From positions 1 to 64,000 of the forward strand of contig JBPOJB010000013.1 in assembly GCA_052034005.1 (NCBI GenBank): a DNA stretch of 64,000 nucleotides, written 5' to 3'. Position numbers and translations under genes: made by a program. The notes under the pieces were generated by a model. The model was not told the DNA's origin and did not search any database. It worked only from the letters and a program-made list of their open reading frames with translations. The DNA comes from JAAYDI01 sp052034005. Its GTDB lineage: Bacteria > Planctomycetota > Planctomycetia > Pirellulales > Pirellulaceae. Shown here piece after piece: positions 44,660-53,909 of the stretch (positions are counted from its first letter, which is position 1; each line of letters opens with the position of its first letter).

Positions 44660-45679
44660 GTGGGGTCAGGTGCAGCAGATCGAGGGGCCAGTCCGGATCC
44701 GGGCGCCTATGGTCCGGCGCCGCCCGCATTGGATTGCTGGTACCTGACCGGCCCCACGGCGGTGGGCAAGACCAGTGTGGGCCTGGAGTTGGCGCGCCGG
44801 TTGGGTGCCGAGATCGTCTCCCTCGACTCGATGGCCGTCTACCGCGGGATGGACATCGGGACGGCCAAGCCGGCGCGGGAGCAGCAGCAGTTGGTGGCCC
44901 ATCATCTGATCGACATCCTGGACCCCGACCAGGAGTTCAGTGTGTCGAGCTACGTGGAGGCGGCGCACCGGGCGATCGGCGAAATCCGGCGTGCGGGCCG
45001 CGAAGTGCTGTTTGTCGGCGGGACGCCCATGTATTTGAAGGCCATGCTCCGCGGCATCTACGCGGGCCCGCCCGCCGACTGGCAGTTTCGCCGGGAGGTT
45101 GAAGCGGAGGCCCGCCGCGTGGGGATCGCCGCGCTGCATGAACGTCTGCGCAGCGTCGATCCATTGGCGGCGGCCAAGCTGCATCCGCACGATGTGCGGC
45201 GGATCATCCGGGCGTTGGAGGTCTATAAGATCACGGGTCAGCCGATCAGCCACCAGCAGCTCCAGTTCGACGAAGGCGTGCCGGGCGACCAGTGTCGCGT
45301 GTTCGCCCTGGGCCGGCCTCGCGACGCGCTGCACGCCCGCATCGACGCGCGCGTGGCCTGGATGTTCTCGGCCGGCCTGATCGAGGAGGTGCGCGGGCTG
45401 CTGGACCGCTTCGGGACGCTCGGACGAACCGCCGCGCAGGCGGTCGGATATGCCGAGGCGATCGCCCATCTCCAGGGCCGGATCACGCGGGAGGAAGCCG
45501 TGCGGCGGGTCCGGGTGCGGACCCACCAGTTTGCGCGGCGCCAGGAGACATGGTTCCGCAGCTTGAGCGAATGCCGGCGCATCGAGCTGGACGAGCAGGT
45601 CCAGCCTGCCGAGGTCGCGCGACGGCTCCAGCGGCTGGGGGAGGGGGGCGTCGCGCACAGCCAACCTATGCAGTCTTGA
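44660..45679 (+). CDS. miaA: tRNA dimethylallyltransferase
   Basis: 339 aa. Adds a dimethylallyl group to A37 of tRNAs reading codons that begin with U, such as the tRNA-Ser(UGA) in this window. P-loop GPTAVGKTSV, LDSMAVYRGMDIGTAKP (DSxQ-like loop, here DSMA), VGGTPMYLKAMLRGIY, and the zinc-independent C-terminal RTHQFARRQETWFR. GTG 44660 is preferred, with GGGGAG about 10 bases upstream; TTG 44651 is an alternative. The first 25 residues are a Gly/Ala/Pro linker before the P-loop. Confidence 0.9.
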   Translation: MGSGAADRGASPDPGAYGPAPPALDCWYLTGPTAVGKTSVGLELARRLGAEIVSLDSMAVYRGMDIGTAKPAREQQQLVAHHLIDILDPDQEFSVSSYVEAAHRAIGEIRRAGREVLFVGGTPMYLKAMLRGIYAGPPADWQFRREVEAEARRVGIAALHERLRSVDPLAAAKLHPHDVRRIIRALEVYKITGQPISHQQLQFDEGVPGDQCRVFALGRPRDALHARIDARVAWMFSAGLIEEVRGLLDRFGTLGRTAAQAVGYAEAIAHLQGRITREEAVRRVRVRTHQFARRQETWFRSLSECRRIELDEQVQPAEVARRLQRLGEGGVAHSQPMQS

Positions 45680-45781
45680 GCGGGGCGTCTAAAATGCCCG
45701 GCATTCATCCGCACCGGTGCCGGCGCGGCGGTGGTCGGGATACCCGGTGTCTTCGTCTGTTGAACGACAGGAACATAGCCC

Positions 45782-47557
45782 GTGTTACGGACACACACAT
45801 GCGGTGAGCTGGGGATCGCGCAGGTGGGTCAGGAGGTGACGCTGTGCGGATGGATCGACACGCTGCGCGACCACGGCGGTGCCGTGTTTATCGACCTGCG
45901 CGACCGGTACGGCAAGACGCAGGTGGTGGTGGGCCCGGAGTCCGGCCCGGAGATGGTCGCGGAGGCCGGCCGGATCCGCAACGAGTACGTGGTGCGGGTC
46001 ACCGGGCAGGTGGCGCCGCGGCCGGAGGGCGCCGTCAACCCGAAGCTCGCGACGGGCGGGATCGAGGTCCGTGCCCGGCATCTGGAGATCCTCAACGGTT
46101 GTGCCGTGCTGCCGTTCGCGCCGTCGCAGTTGGAGCTGCCCAGCGAGGATCTGCGGCTCCGCTACCGCTACCTGGACCTGCGTCGCCCGGAGATGCAGCG
46201 GACGATGCTGTTGCGGAGCCGGATCATCAAGGTGATGCGCGATTATTGTGACGAGCAGCGGTTCATCGACGTGGAGACGCCGATGCTCGGCCGCAGCACG
46301 CCGGAGGGCGCGCGCGACTACCTGGTGCCCAGCCGCGTGCAGCGGGGCAAGTTCTACGCGCTGCCCCAGTCGCCGCAGCTGTACAAGCAGATCCTGATGG
46401 TGGCCGGCTACGACCGCTACGTGCAAGTCGCGCGCTGTTTCCGGGACGAAGACCTGCGGGCGGACCGCCAGCCGGAGTTCACACAGCTGGACCTGGAGAT
46501 GTCATTCGTGTCGGCCGACGACGTGATGGCGATGGTCGACGGGCTGATGGCCCGGCTGGCCCGGGATATCCTGGGGCTGGACGTGTCGTTGCCGCTGCCC
46601 CGCTTGAGCTACGACGAGGCGATGCGGCGGTTCGGGCACGACGCGCCCGACCTGCGGTTCGGCATGGAGATCATCGATTGCACGGACCTGGCGGCGGAGT
46701 GCGAGTTCCGGGTCTTCCGGGAGGCGGCCCGGCGCGGCGACCATGTGCGCGGGCTCTGCGTACCGCGTGCCGCCGCCCAGTTCTCGCGCAAGCGGATCGA
46801 CGAGTTGACTGACTATGTCAAGTGCGATTTCCACGCCCAGGGGCTGGTCTGGTTCCGCGTGACGGACAGCGGGCAGCTGGAGTCATCGGCGGCCAAGAAT
46901 TTCACGCCCAGCCTGCTGGGGCGGATCGCCGAGCGGATGGGGGCGGCGGCCGGCGATGTCCTGTTGTTCGTGGCCGACACGTGGGAGGTTACCTGCAAAG
47001 CGCTCCACGGCCTGCGGAAACGGCTCGGCGCCGAGCTGCGGCTCTACGATCCACGCCAGATGCATTTCTCGTGGGTGGTCGAGTTTCCGATGTTCGAGTT
47101 CGACCGGGAGCTGGGCGGCTGGTGCGCCATGCACCATCCCTTCACGTCGCCGCGCCCGCAGGATATCCCGCTGCTGGACACCGATCCGGGCCAATGCCGC
47201 GCGCAGGCCTATGACCTGGTGATCAACGGCTGCGAAGCGGGCGGCGGGACCATCCGGATCCACGATGCCCGGGCTCAGCAGAAAGTGTTCGACCTGCTGG
47301 GGATCGACGCGCCGATGGCCCGCCAGCGGTTTGGGTTCCTGCTGGACGCGTTGCAGTTCGGCGCGCCGCCGCACGGCGGCATCGCGCTGGGGATCGACCG
47401 CATCGTGATGCTCTTCGGCGGCCTGGAGAGCATTCGGGACTGCATTGCGTTCCCCAAGACCCAGCGGGCGACGGACATGATGACCGAAGCGCCCGGCATG
47501 GTGGATGGCCGCCAGTTGAAGGAGCTGGGGTTGGTGGTCGCAGAGGCACAGGAGTAA
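45782..47557 (+). CDS. aspS: Aspartyl-tRNA synthetase, probably non-discriminating (Asp/Asn)
   Basis: 591 aa, bacterial type with GAD insertion. Starts at GTG 45782 with AGGA upstream. OB-fold anticodon domain at 1-105; motif 1 near RYRYLDLRRPEMQ and FIDVETPMLGRSTPEGARDYLVPSR; motif 2 RCFRDEDLRADRQPEFTQLD; motif 3 PPHGGIALGIDRIVMLF. Residues His31 and Gly83 are those described for the non-discriminating enzyme of Pseudomonas aeruginosa. Such enzymes also charge tRNA-Asn with Asp, which GatCAB then amidates. No asnS or gat genes are in the window. Confidence 0.93.
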   Translation: MLRTHTCGELGIAQVGQEVTLCGWIDTLRDHGGAVFIDLRDRYGKTQVVVGPESGPEMVAEAGRIRNEYVVRVTGQVAPRPEGAVNPKLATGGIEVRARHLEILNGCAVLPFAPSQLELPSEDLRLRYRYLDLRRPEMQRTMLLRSRIIKVMRDYCDEQRFIDVETPMLGRSTPEGARDYLVPSRVQRGKFYALPQSPQLYKQILMVAGYDRYVQVARCFRDEDLRADRQPEFTQLDLEMSFVSADDVMAMVDGLMARLARDILGLDVSLPLPRLSYDEAMRRFGHDAPDLRFGMEIIDCTDLAAECEFRVFREAARRGDHVRGLCVPRAAAQFSRKRIDELTDYVKCDFHAQGLVWFRVTDSGQLESSAAKNFTPSLLGRIAERMGAAAGDVLLFVADTWEVTCKALHGLRKRLGAELRLYDPRQMHFSWVVEFPMFEFDRELGGWCAMHHPFTSPRPQDIPLLDTDPGQCRAQAYDLVINGCEAGGGTIRIHDARAQQKVFDLLGIDAPMARQRFGFLLDALQFGAPPHGGIALGIDRIVMLFGGLESIRDCIAFPKTQRATDMMTEAPGMVDGRQLKELGLVVAEAQE

Positions 47558-47680
47558 CCGCAGCGTCGAGCCCTGGCGGGATGCGCCGCCCGCGATCGCT
47601 CGACGCGGACGAAACGTCGGCGGCGCGTGACACGCAACGACGTGATGGTCGGCATCAGAAAGGGAAAGGCGAACAGCGAC

Positions 47681-48508
47681 ATGCCAGAACGACGTGTGAA
47701 GTTCCCGGTCTTCTTGCTGGTGATGGGGTTCGGCCTGTTCGCGATGGTCAGGCAGGCTCCCGCGCAGGCCGCCAAGCCGGGCGCGGACAAGAAGCCGGGC
47801 GTCGCCAAGCCGGCGGCGGTCCGGGAGCGGCCCGCCGCCCCATCGGACGCGGAGGCGAAGCCCTCCTCCGCCCGGTCTGAGTCCGGCCAGGCGGGCAGTG
47901 GCGAGGATCGGGACCCCGTGAAGCAGTTGTCTCGGCAGTATGCACGACGGGCCGCGGCCAGATCGAAGGAGCGGGAGGAGGCGACCAAGACGCCGCCGCC
48001 GGCCAACGAGATCCACGAGCCGGTCGTGGCGTTAAGCCAGGGTCATCGCGAGCTGTGCATCGTGTACCTGGGCGATCGCCTGCCGACGGCCACGCTGCCC
48101 GATGCGGCCGGTGCGGCTCACGAGTTGGGCCAGTCGCTCGGCGCCAGGCTGACCGTCGTCATCCTGTGGAACGCCGACAACCCGTATGCGCTCGACCAGT
48201 TCCAGGAAATGCAGCACGAACTGGTGCCGCTGGCCGACCAGGGCGTGCAGACTGTGGCGATTCATGTCGGCGCGCCGCCGCCCGACTACCCCGAGCTGTG
48301 TGCCGACAACGGCGCCGGCACCCTCTGTCTGCTCGACGCGGACAAGAGCTACTTCGCCAAGCTGGCCCGCGCGAAACTGCCGCGCACCTACCTGCTCGAC
48401 GCCCAGGGCCGGATCCTGTGGCTGGATTTGGAGTACTCGCGCACCACGCGCTATGACCTGCGGAACGCGGTGCATTTCTACTTGCAGAAGCAAGCGTCCC
48501 AAAAGTAG
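47681..48508 (+). CDS. Thioredoxin-fold protein lacking the active-site cysteines
   Basis: 275 aa. Start ATG 47681 (MPERRVKFPVFLLVMGFG); in-frame starts at 47627 and 47645 add basic residues. An N-terminal signal or anchor helix (VFLLVMGFGLFAMVRQAPAQA) is followed by a charged Lys/Ala/Pro linker (50-115) and a TlpA/AhpC-like domain (about 125-270). Where redoxins have W-C-x-x-C, this one reads Trp163-Asn-Ala-Asp-Asn-Pro168, so it cannot be a thiol oxidoreductase. The cis-Pro loop (LPRTYLLDAQGRILW) is kept. Probably an exported structural or binding protein. Convergent with pgk. Confidence 0.65.
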   Translation: MPERRVKFPVFLLVMGFGLFAMVRQAPAQAAKPGADKKPGVAKPAAVRERPAAPSDAEAKPSSARSESGQAGSGEDRDPVKQLSRQYARRAAARSKEREEATKTPPPANEIHEPVVALSQGHRELCIVYLGDRLPTATLPDAAGAAHELGQSLGARLTVVILWNADNPYALDQFQEMQHELVPLADQGVQTVAIHVGAPPPDYPELCADNGAGTLCLLDADKSYFAKLARAKLPRTYLLDAQGRILWLDLEYSRTTRYDLRNAVHFYLQKQASQK

Positions 48509-48624
48509 CCGACCGCAGGTGCAGGGCGCAGGACAGGCAGGCCTCGTGGAAACGACGCCGTGGGCGGACACCGGGTATGGCGCCCGCGGGCCGCGCAGGG
48601 CACTGGTTCCTGTTGTGCCGATTT

Positions 48625-49815
48625 CTATTTGTCGTCGAGGATTTCGACGCTGGCGAATTTCTGGCCCTCGAGCATGGACAGGCTGGCGCCGCCGCCGGTG
48701 CTCACATGGGACACCCGGTCGGCCAGTCCCATCTGCTGGATCGCGGCCGCGCTGTCGCCGCCTCCGATGATGCTCACGCCCTGGCTCTGGGCGATCGCTT
48801 CCGCGACGGCCCGCGTCCCGGCGTCGAACGGGGGCATTTCGAACACCCCCAGCGGTCCGTTCCAGACGATGGTCCGCGCGCTCCGCACCACCTGGGCGAA
48901 GGCCTTGGCCGTCTCCGGCCCGATGTCCAGGCCCTGGAAGCCGTCGGGGATCTGGCCCGCGAGCACGACGCGTTTCTGGCAGTCGGCTTCGAACGCGTCG
49001 CCGCAGTGCGTGTCGACCGGCAGCATCAGCTTCTCGCCGCCGGCCTGCAGGAGTTCCTTGGCCAGGTCGACTTTGTCGGGCTCTACAAGGCTGTTGCCGA
49101 CCTGGCCGCCCTGTGCCAGCGAGAACGTGTAGGCCATCGCGCCGCCGATCAGCACCCGGTCGCAGATCCCCAGCAGGTTCTTGATCACGTTGATCTTGTC
49201 CGACACTTTGGCTCCGCCGAGGATGGCGACGAACGGCCGTTCCGGCCGGGCCACCGCGTCCGACAGGTATTGGATTTCCTTCGCGACCAGGAACCCGACG
49301 ACCTTCGGCTTGCCGCCCATGGCCTGGGGCACGGCATACATGGAGGCGTCTTTACGGTGGCAGGTCCCGAAGGCGTCGTTGCAGTACACGTCGGCCATGG
49401 CCGCCAGCGCCCGGGCGAATTCCACGTCCCCTTGCTGTTCCCGCGGATCAAATCGCACGTTTTCCAGGACCAGCACGTCGCCGCTGGAGAGTTGTTTCAC
49501 CTTCGCCTGCGCGTCCGGGCCGATCGTGTCCGTGGCGAATGCGACCGGCCTGTCCAGCAGTTCGCCCAGCCGCACGGCGGTCGGCCGCAGGCTGTATTTC
49601 GCGGCATCGCTGGGCGCGCCCTTGGGCCGACCGAGGTGGCTCATCAGGATCAGGGCGCCGCCGCGGTTCAGCACCGACTGAATCGACGGCAACGCCATGC
49701 GGATGCGCGTGTCATCCGTAATCGACTGCTGGTCGTTCAGCGGCACGTTGAAGTCCACGCGCATGAGCACCTTCTTGTTCTGGACATCGACATCTTGGAT
49801 GGTCTTCTTGGCCAT
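48625..49815 (-). CDS. pgk: Phosphoglycerate kinase
   Basis: 396 aa, full length. Transfers the acyl phosphate of 1,3-bisphosphoglycerate to ADP. Marks: RVDFNVPLNDQ (substrate Arg/Asp/Asn), LMSHLGRPKG, VLVLENVRFDPRE, NDAFGTCHR, ILGGAKVSDKI, VWNGPLGVFE, and the nucleotide Gly motif IIGGGDSAAAI with STGGGASLSMLEG. In the last, the usual Glu is present. Start ATG 49815 with AAGGAA upstream. Glycolytic partner to the phosphofructokinase and PFOR genes; encoded alone. Confidence 0.96.
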   Translation of the reverse strand: MAKKTIQDVDVQNKKVLMRVDFNVPLNDQQSITDDTRIRMALPSIQSVLNRGGALILMSHLGRPKGAPSDAAKYSLRPTAVRLGELLDRPVAFATDTIGPDAQAKVKQLSSGDVLVLENVRFDPREQQGDVEFARALAAMADVYCNDAFGTCHRKDASMYAVPQAMGGKPKVVGFLVAKEIQYLSDAVARPERPFVAILGGAKVSDKINVIKNLLGICDRVLIGGAMAYTFSLAQGGQVGNSLVEPDKVDLAKELLQAGGEKLMLPVDTHCGDAFEADCQKRVVLAGQIPDGFQGLDIGPETAKAFAQVVRSARTIVWNGPLGVFEMPPFDAGTRAVAEAIAQSQGVSIIGGGDSAAAIQQMGLADRVSHVSTGGGASLSMLEGQKFASVEILDDK

Positions 49816-50019
49816 GGTTGGTTCCTTGGGCTGGCAAATGATCCGCGGTCGCGGCAGGACCGGCCGTCGGCCGTTCGCGCGGTGACGTTTCCTGGCAGCT
49901 GGGAGCGCGCGTGCACCAGGCCGGGCGCTCCCTGGGACGGCGGCCCGCACAGTGTCCTCATCATGGCCGTTTTCGCTGCCGGAGTGAAGTGGTCGCCGGG
50001 TGGAAAAGTCGTCGGGCCG

Positions 50020-51351
50020 CTATGCGGACATCGCGGCCGCCTCCCGCACCAGCACATCGCGTTCCGGCACGCGGGACAGCGCCGCCTGGAGGCGTGGGTG
50101 GATGAACAGCCGCACGCGCTTGACGTAGTCGTCGAACTGCTCCTGAGCGAGCGTCCGCAGGACGGGCGACACATCGGCCAGCGGCCGGAACTGGCCGGTT
50201 TTGGGGAAATGGACTTCGACGTTGAGTTGCACTTCGCGCTGGACCGGAGGGGCGTCACACAGGACTTCATGGGCCCGCACGTCCATTCCCAGCGTGCGTT
50301 GCAACAGCTTCGCCAGGTTCTCGGCGCAGGTGACCAGCCACGGGTACGGACGCCGCGCCAGGCGGTGGTACAAGTCGGGCGACTCGAAGGCGCTGTACTG
50401 GGCGAACCGCTTGTACAGCCGACGCTCGGGCCCGAAGAGGCCCTCGAGCAGCTCGGCGGCCGGGCTCTCGCCCGCCGACTGCCGCATCGTGCTGATCAGC
50501 TCCGTCTCCGTCTGCCGGAACAGTTGGTCCAGGTCCAGGAGGCCGTAGAGCAGGTAGAACGCGCGCTGCAGCATGGCCGTCGCGCACCGCACGGCGTGGT
50601 GCCAGTACACCTCGCTGAACATCACGTAGCGGGCGAACACCATCATTTCGGCGGCCGTGCGTCCTTTGTCGGTGATCGCCAATCCGTCGCCCGCCTGGTT
50701 GACGCACAGGCTGCCGATCAGACGCTGCTGGTCGAAGTTCCGGCCGTACGGGACGCCGGCGTGCAGGCTATCGCGCACCAGGTAGTCCATCTTGTCCGCG
50801 TCGATCGGGCCGGACAGCAGGCTCGAGAGCAAGCGCGGCTTGGCGTCCTGCTGTCGCTCGGACAACAGCGAGACGATCTCCCGGGGCGCAATGCCCCAGT
50901 CGTCGCGCAGGATGTCGGCCACGGCGCTCTCGAGCAGGAAGCTGTTGGCAAACAGCTCGTGCTGCGGCACGCCCGGCAATTCCATGTCTTCGATCGGGTG
51001 ACAGAACGGCCAGTGGCCCAGGTCGTGCAGGAGGGCGGCGGCGATCAGGCGCTCCGCATCACGCGCCCGGACCATGCTGGCAAAGCGTTCGTCATGGGCC
51101 AGTTGCTGAAGATACAGCAGGGCCAGCCGGTAGACACCCAACGAATGTTCGAAACGGGTATGATGGGCCGCCGGGTAGACCAGCGCCACGAGCCCCAGTT
51201 GGCTGATCCGCCCGAGCCGGCGGAATTCGGCCGTGTCGATCAATTGCTGGACACGCGGCGTGACGGGAACGTCGCATTCCTCTGGAATGCGGATCAGGTG
51301 GCGCCGCCGGTCCAGTCCCTGGATTTCCGGAATGTCGCCAATGTGGCTCAT
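50020..51351 (-). CDS. HD-domain phosphohydrolase (dGTPase/SAMHD1-like)
   Basis: 443 aa, cytoplasmic. Metal-binding residues of the HD superfamily: His69 (HTRFEHSLGVYRLA), His109-Asp110 (LLHDLGHWPFCHPIED) and Asp184 (GPIDADKMDYLVRDS). The last motif is typical of dNTPase/SAMHD1-type proteins that remove triphosphate from deoxynucleotides. The C-terminal 150 residues are helical. Its stop is followed by a 200-base gap before pgk; it lies 26 bases behind the zinc-ribbon membrane gene, so they may form an operon. Confidence 0.83.
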   Translation of the reverse strand: MSHIGDIPEIQGLDRRRHLIRIPEECDVPVTPRVQQLIDTAEFRRLGRISQLGLVALVYPAAHHTRFEHSLGVYRLALLYLQQLAHDERFASMVRARDAERLIAAALLHDLGHWPFCHPIEDMELPGVPQHELFANSFLLESAVADILRDDWGIAPREIVSLLSERQQDAKPRLLSSLLSGPIDADKMDYLVRDSLHAGVPYGRNFDQQRLIGSLCVNQAGDGLAITDKGRTAAEMMVFARYVMFSEVYWHHAVRCATAMLQRAFYLLYGLLDLDQLFRQTETELISTMRQSAGESPAAELLEGLFGPERRLYKRFAQYSAFESPDLYHRLARRPYPWLVTCAENLAKLLQRTLGMDVRAHEVLCDAPPVQREVQLNVEVHFPKTGQFRPLADVSPVLRTLAQEQFDDYVKRVRLFIHPRLQAALSRVPERDVLVREAAAMSA

Positions 51352-51377
51352 GGCGCCGCCCTTCCCTTCGCTGACGC

Positions 51378-52070
51378 CTACGCCGCCGGCGGCGCGGCGA
51401 CGCTCAACACGTCAATCCCGATCAAGAGGCACAGCGCCACGGTGACCAGCACGTACAGCCCATAGTGGAAGATCGCGTTGGTGTACTCCAGGTCGAACGC
51501 GAAGGCGCCGATGAACGCACCCGCCACGAAGATCGGCGGGACCAGCCACAGCAGGTCCAGCAGTCCCAGTTGATAGGTATGGAACGCGAGCGCGGGCAAC
51601 CAGGCGTACGCACCCCACAGCGCGGCATACAGCAGGGAGCAGATGACGACCCGGATCAGCAGCGGCCAGCCACGGTAGGGCTCCAATTCGTCGTCTCGCA
51701 GGAAGGTGTAGCCGGCCAGCACGAGCGGCGGCGCGAGCACCAGCGCACCCAGGCCCTTGACCCAGGGTGACACCTGGCCCAGCGAGCGGAGGATCCAGGC
51801 GGCTGCCAGCACCAGGATCACCCCCGAGACGATGCCGACGACGGCGACGGCCGAGATCCTCACCTCCTTGCGCGCAATGGGCTTGAGCACCCCGACCCCG
51901 GCGGCATTCTTCGGACCGAACTCCTCCGGCGCATGGACCACCACCTCCGGCATCTTCTCCGGCACGGTGATCACCGTCTTGCATTTGGGACAGGGGCCCT
52001 TCTTGCCCGCGAACTTGTCGCTGACTTTGAAACGCGTTTTGCACCCCGGGCAGAAGACTTCAATCGGCAT
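51378..52070 (-). CDS. Zinc-ribbon membrane protein
   Basis: 230 aa. Begins MPIEVFCPGCKTRFKV, then GPCPKCKTVITV: two CxxC pairs forming a zinc ribbon in the cytoplasm. Five or so membrane helices follow from residue 75 (VAVVGIVSGVILVLAAAWIL; GLGALVLAPPLVLAGYTFL; LLIRVVICSLLYAALWGAYAWL; LLWLVPPIFVAGAFIGAFAF; YGLYVLVTVALCLLIGIDVL). This architecture is frequent in planctomycetes (recalled), function unknown. Divergent from another zinc-ribbon gene. Confidence 0.72.
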   Translation of the reverse strand: MPIEVFCPGCKTRFKVSDKFAGKKGPCPKCKTVITVPEKMPEVVVHAPEEFGPKNAAGVGVLKPIARKEVRISAVAVVGIVSGVILVLAAAWILRSLGQVSPWVKGLGALVLAPPLVLAGYTFLRDDELEPYRGWPLLIRVVICSLLYAALWGAYAWLPALAFHTYQLGLLDLLWLVPPIFVAGAFIGAFAFDLEYTNAIFHYGLYVLVTVALCLLIGIDVLSVAAPPAA

Positions 52071-52246
52071 GAAACGACGCGTCCTGAAATGCTCGAAAAC
52101 CCCACGCCCGCCCGTCCGGCACGACCGGGACACTCACAGATAGCACGCATGAGCATGCCTGTCGAGTCCACTGGACGCCACGCGCCGGGCCGGCCGCGTG
52201 GCGCCGGGCGTCGTCCGGCAAGGTGCCGGCGTGCTACACTTGACAC

Positions 52247-53056
52247 ATGATCAAGTTCCTCTGTCCCAACGGCCATCCCCTTTCCGCGCCGGCCAACCGC
52301 GTGGGTAAATCCGGCCAGTGCCCCCGGTGCCAGGCACGATTCATCGTGCCGGCGCCGGACCCGCAACCGGACGCGGCGGCACCCATGTCGACCGACCGCG
52401 CGGATCCGCACGCCACCGGGCAGCCTCGCGGCGTGCGCGAAGCGGCCGACGAGACCTTCATGTTCTTGTGCCCGAACGGGCACAAGTTGTACGGTTCGCT
52501 CGACATGCAGGGCCGGCCGGGCCAATGTCCCCACTGCCAATCACGGTTCCTGGTCCCCGCCGCCGGGACGGCGTCGAGCGACGGAGAGCCGGGCGCGGAC
52601 GCGACGGGCCCGCAGCTGTTCCCGGCGCTGAGCGACGCGGGCGACCCGCACACCCTGTGGGACACGTCCAAGCCTGCCCCGGGCCTGGCCGGAGAGGAGA
52701 TGGCCCCGTTCTGGTCGGACCAGGAGTCGGACGAAGGGGCCCCGCCACCGGCGCCCGTCAGTTGTCATCCGTTGGAACAGATTATCCGGCGGATCTGGAC
52801 CGATGAGCGGCGCGCCAGCCCGCTGGAACTCACGCTGGCCGATGCGACCGTACTCCTGGTTGAATCGTTCTCGGCCGACCTGTCCCAGCACGAATACGGC
52901 GTGTTCGCCGTCCGCAACGACGATTTTACAGCCAATGTCGTGGTCATCCCCTGGGATCAGATCACCCGCGTGACGCTCTCGGGCGTCGCCACACTGCCGG
53001 CGAGCCTGACTCCGCTGGCGGCGCCTAAGCCATCTCAGCCAGATCGGCTTCGGTGA
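52247..53056 (+). CDS. Protein with two zinc ribbons and a C-terminal beta domain
   Basis: 269 aa. Two copies of a zinc-ribbon unit: FLCPNGHPLSAPANRVGKSG-QCPRCQARFIVP (residues 4-36) and FLCPNGHKLYGSLDMQGRPG-QCPHCQSRFLVP (about 72-105). The ligand set is Cys-x3-His and CxxC. After an acidic linker, the C-terminal 90 residues form a small domain (LTLADATVLLVESFSAD; FTANVVVIPWDQITRVTLSGV). No ribosome site precedes ATG 52247; a TACACT box lies 7 bases before it, so the mRNA may be leaderless. Its last 32 bases overlap the convergent ACT gene. Confidence 0.65.
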   Translation: MIKFLCPNGHPLSAPANRVGKSGQCPRCQARFIVPAPDPQPDAAAPMSTDRADPHATGQPRGVREAADETFMFLCPNGHKLYGSLDMQGRPGQCPHCQSRFLVPAAGTASSDGEPGADATGPQLFPALSDAGDPHTLWDTSKPAPGLAGEEMAPFWSDQESDEGAPPPAPVSCHPLEQIIRRIWTDERRASPLELTLADATVLLVESFSADLSQHEYGVFAVRNDDFTANVVVIPWDQITRVTLSGVATLPASLTPLAAPKPSQPDRLR

Positions 53057-53516
53057 TCATCCGGAACCCTTTGGCGTGCAGCGTGTCCAGCGCTGCCTCG
53101 ATATTGTCCACCATCATCGCCACCGCCGGCCGCCCGTGGGGGTGCACGATCAGCGGATAGGCGTGGATGATGTTGATCTCCGCCTGCAGCAGCGCCGTGC
53201 AGACGAGCAGCATGGGCTGCGACTCGTCCGGCAGTTCAACGCCGATCAGATCGCTCTCGATCATCGCCAGCCCCGCGCGTTCCAGGACTTCCCGTCCCTG
53301 CTCCGGGTGGCTGAGCAGGAACCGCACGAAAGCACACTCCGTGGCGTCATTGATCGACAACGCGACGATCCGCACGTTGCTGCCCTCAAAACGGCGGATG
53401 ACTTCCAGCAGTTGTCCGACCCGGTTCTCCAGAAACACCGTGAACTGCCGGATTGCGGGGTAATTGCGCCCACGCATGGTGGCAAAATCAGTTCCCGCCC
53501 CATCGCCGACACTCAT
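53025..53516 (-). CDS. Protein with two ACT domains
   Basis: 163 aa. Two ACT folds in tandem: FTVFLENRVGQLLEVIRRFEG (about residues 25-90) and MLLVCTALLQAEINIIHAYPL (about 100-160). ACT pairs bind amino acids and regulate enzymes; this is a free-standing sensor of unknown target. Start ATG 53516 lacks a strong ribosome site; a second ATG 13 codons on is possible. Convergent overlap with the zinc-ribbon gene. Confidence 0.75.
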   Translation of the reverse strand: MSVGDGAGTDFATMRGRNYPAIRQFTVFLENRVGQLLEVIRRFEGSNVRIVALSINDATECAFVRFLLSHPEQGREVLERAGLAMIESDLIGVELPDESQPMLLVCTALLQAEINIIHAYPLIVHPHGRPAVAMMVDNIEAALDTLHAKGFRMITEADLAEMA

Positions 53517-53801
53517 TATTTTTCATGTCCGTTGCTTGAGGAATACAAACGGGGTCTTTGCCGCTGGCCATGACAGCAACCGTGCCTAACTATAGGGCAG
53601 GTTGGGAGTTCGGTCAACTCGAAAACGCCGCGCCGAAGGTGGACAAAGCGGGGACCCATCGAACGGGCGATCATGCCGGATGCGCCTCGGCCGATCCGCC
53701 CGATTGGTCGGGCGCGGGCCGCATGACCAGCCCCGCCGATCATGGTCTGGCCCGGGGGTGCTGCTCCGTGAAATCGGCACCGCTGAACAGCCTTTTTTTG
53801 T

Positions 53802-53829
53802 TTGTCTGTCGGACGGCAGGCGTTAGAAT
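53802..53829 (+). promoter_or_regulatory. Candidate promoter of the ceramidase-like gene
   Basis: TTGTCT (53802-53807) and TAGAAT (53824-53829, 5 of 6) with 16 bases between; start of transcription would be near 53836, about 75 bases before the GTG start. Nothing else was identified in the gap 53517-53909. Confidence 0.4.
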
Positions 53830-53909
53830 CACCGCGAAGTGGGTCGGCGGCCGCTTGTGTGAGCCGGCCGCGATCCGATCGGCGTGAAGAGACTTTGGGG
53901 GAGCCTGCT

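Noticed and set aside
47681..48508. Functional thiol-disulfide oxidoreductase (TlpA/ResA)
   Set aside because: The CxxC active site is absent.
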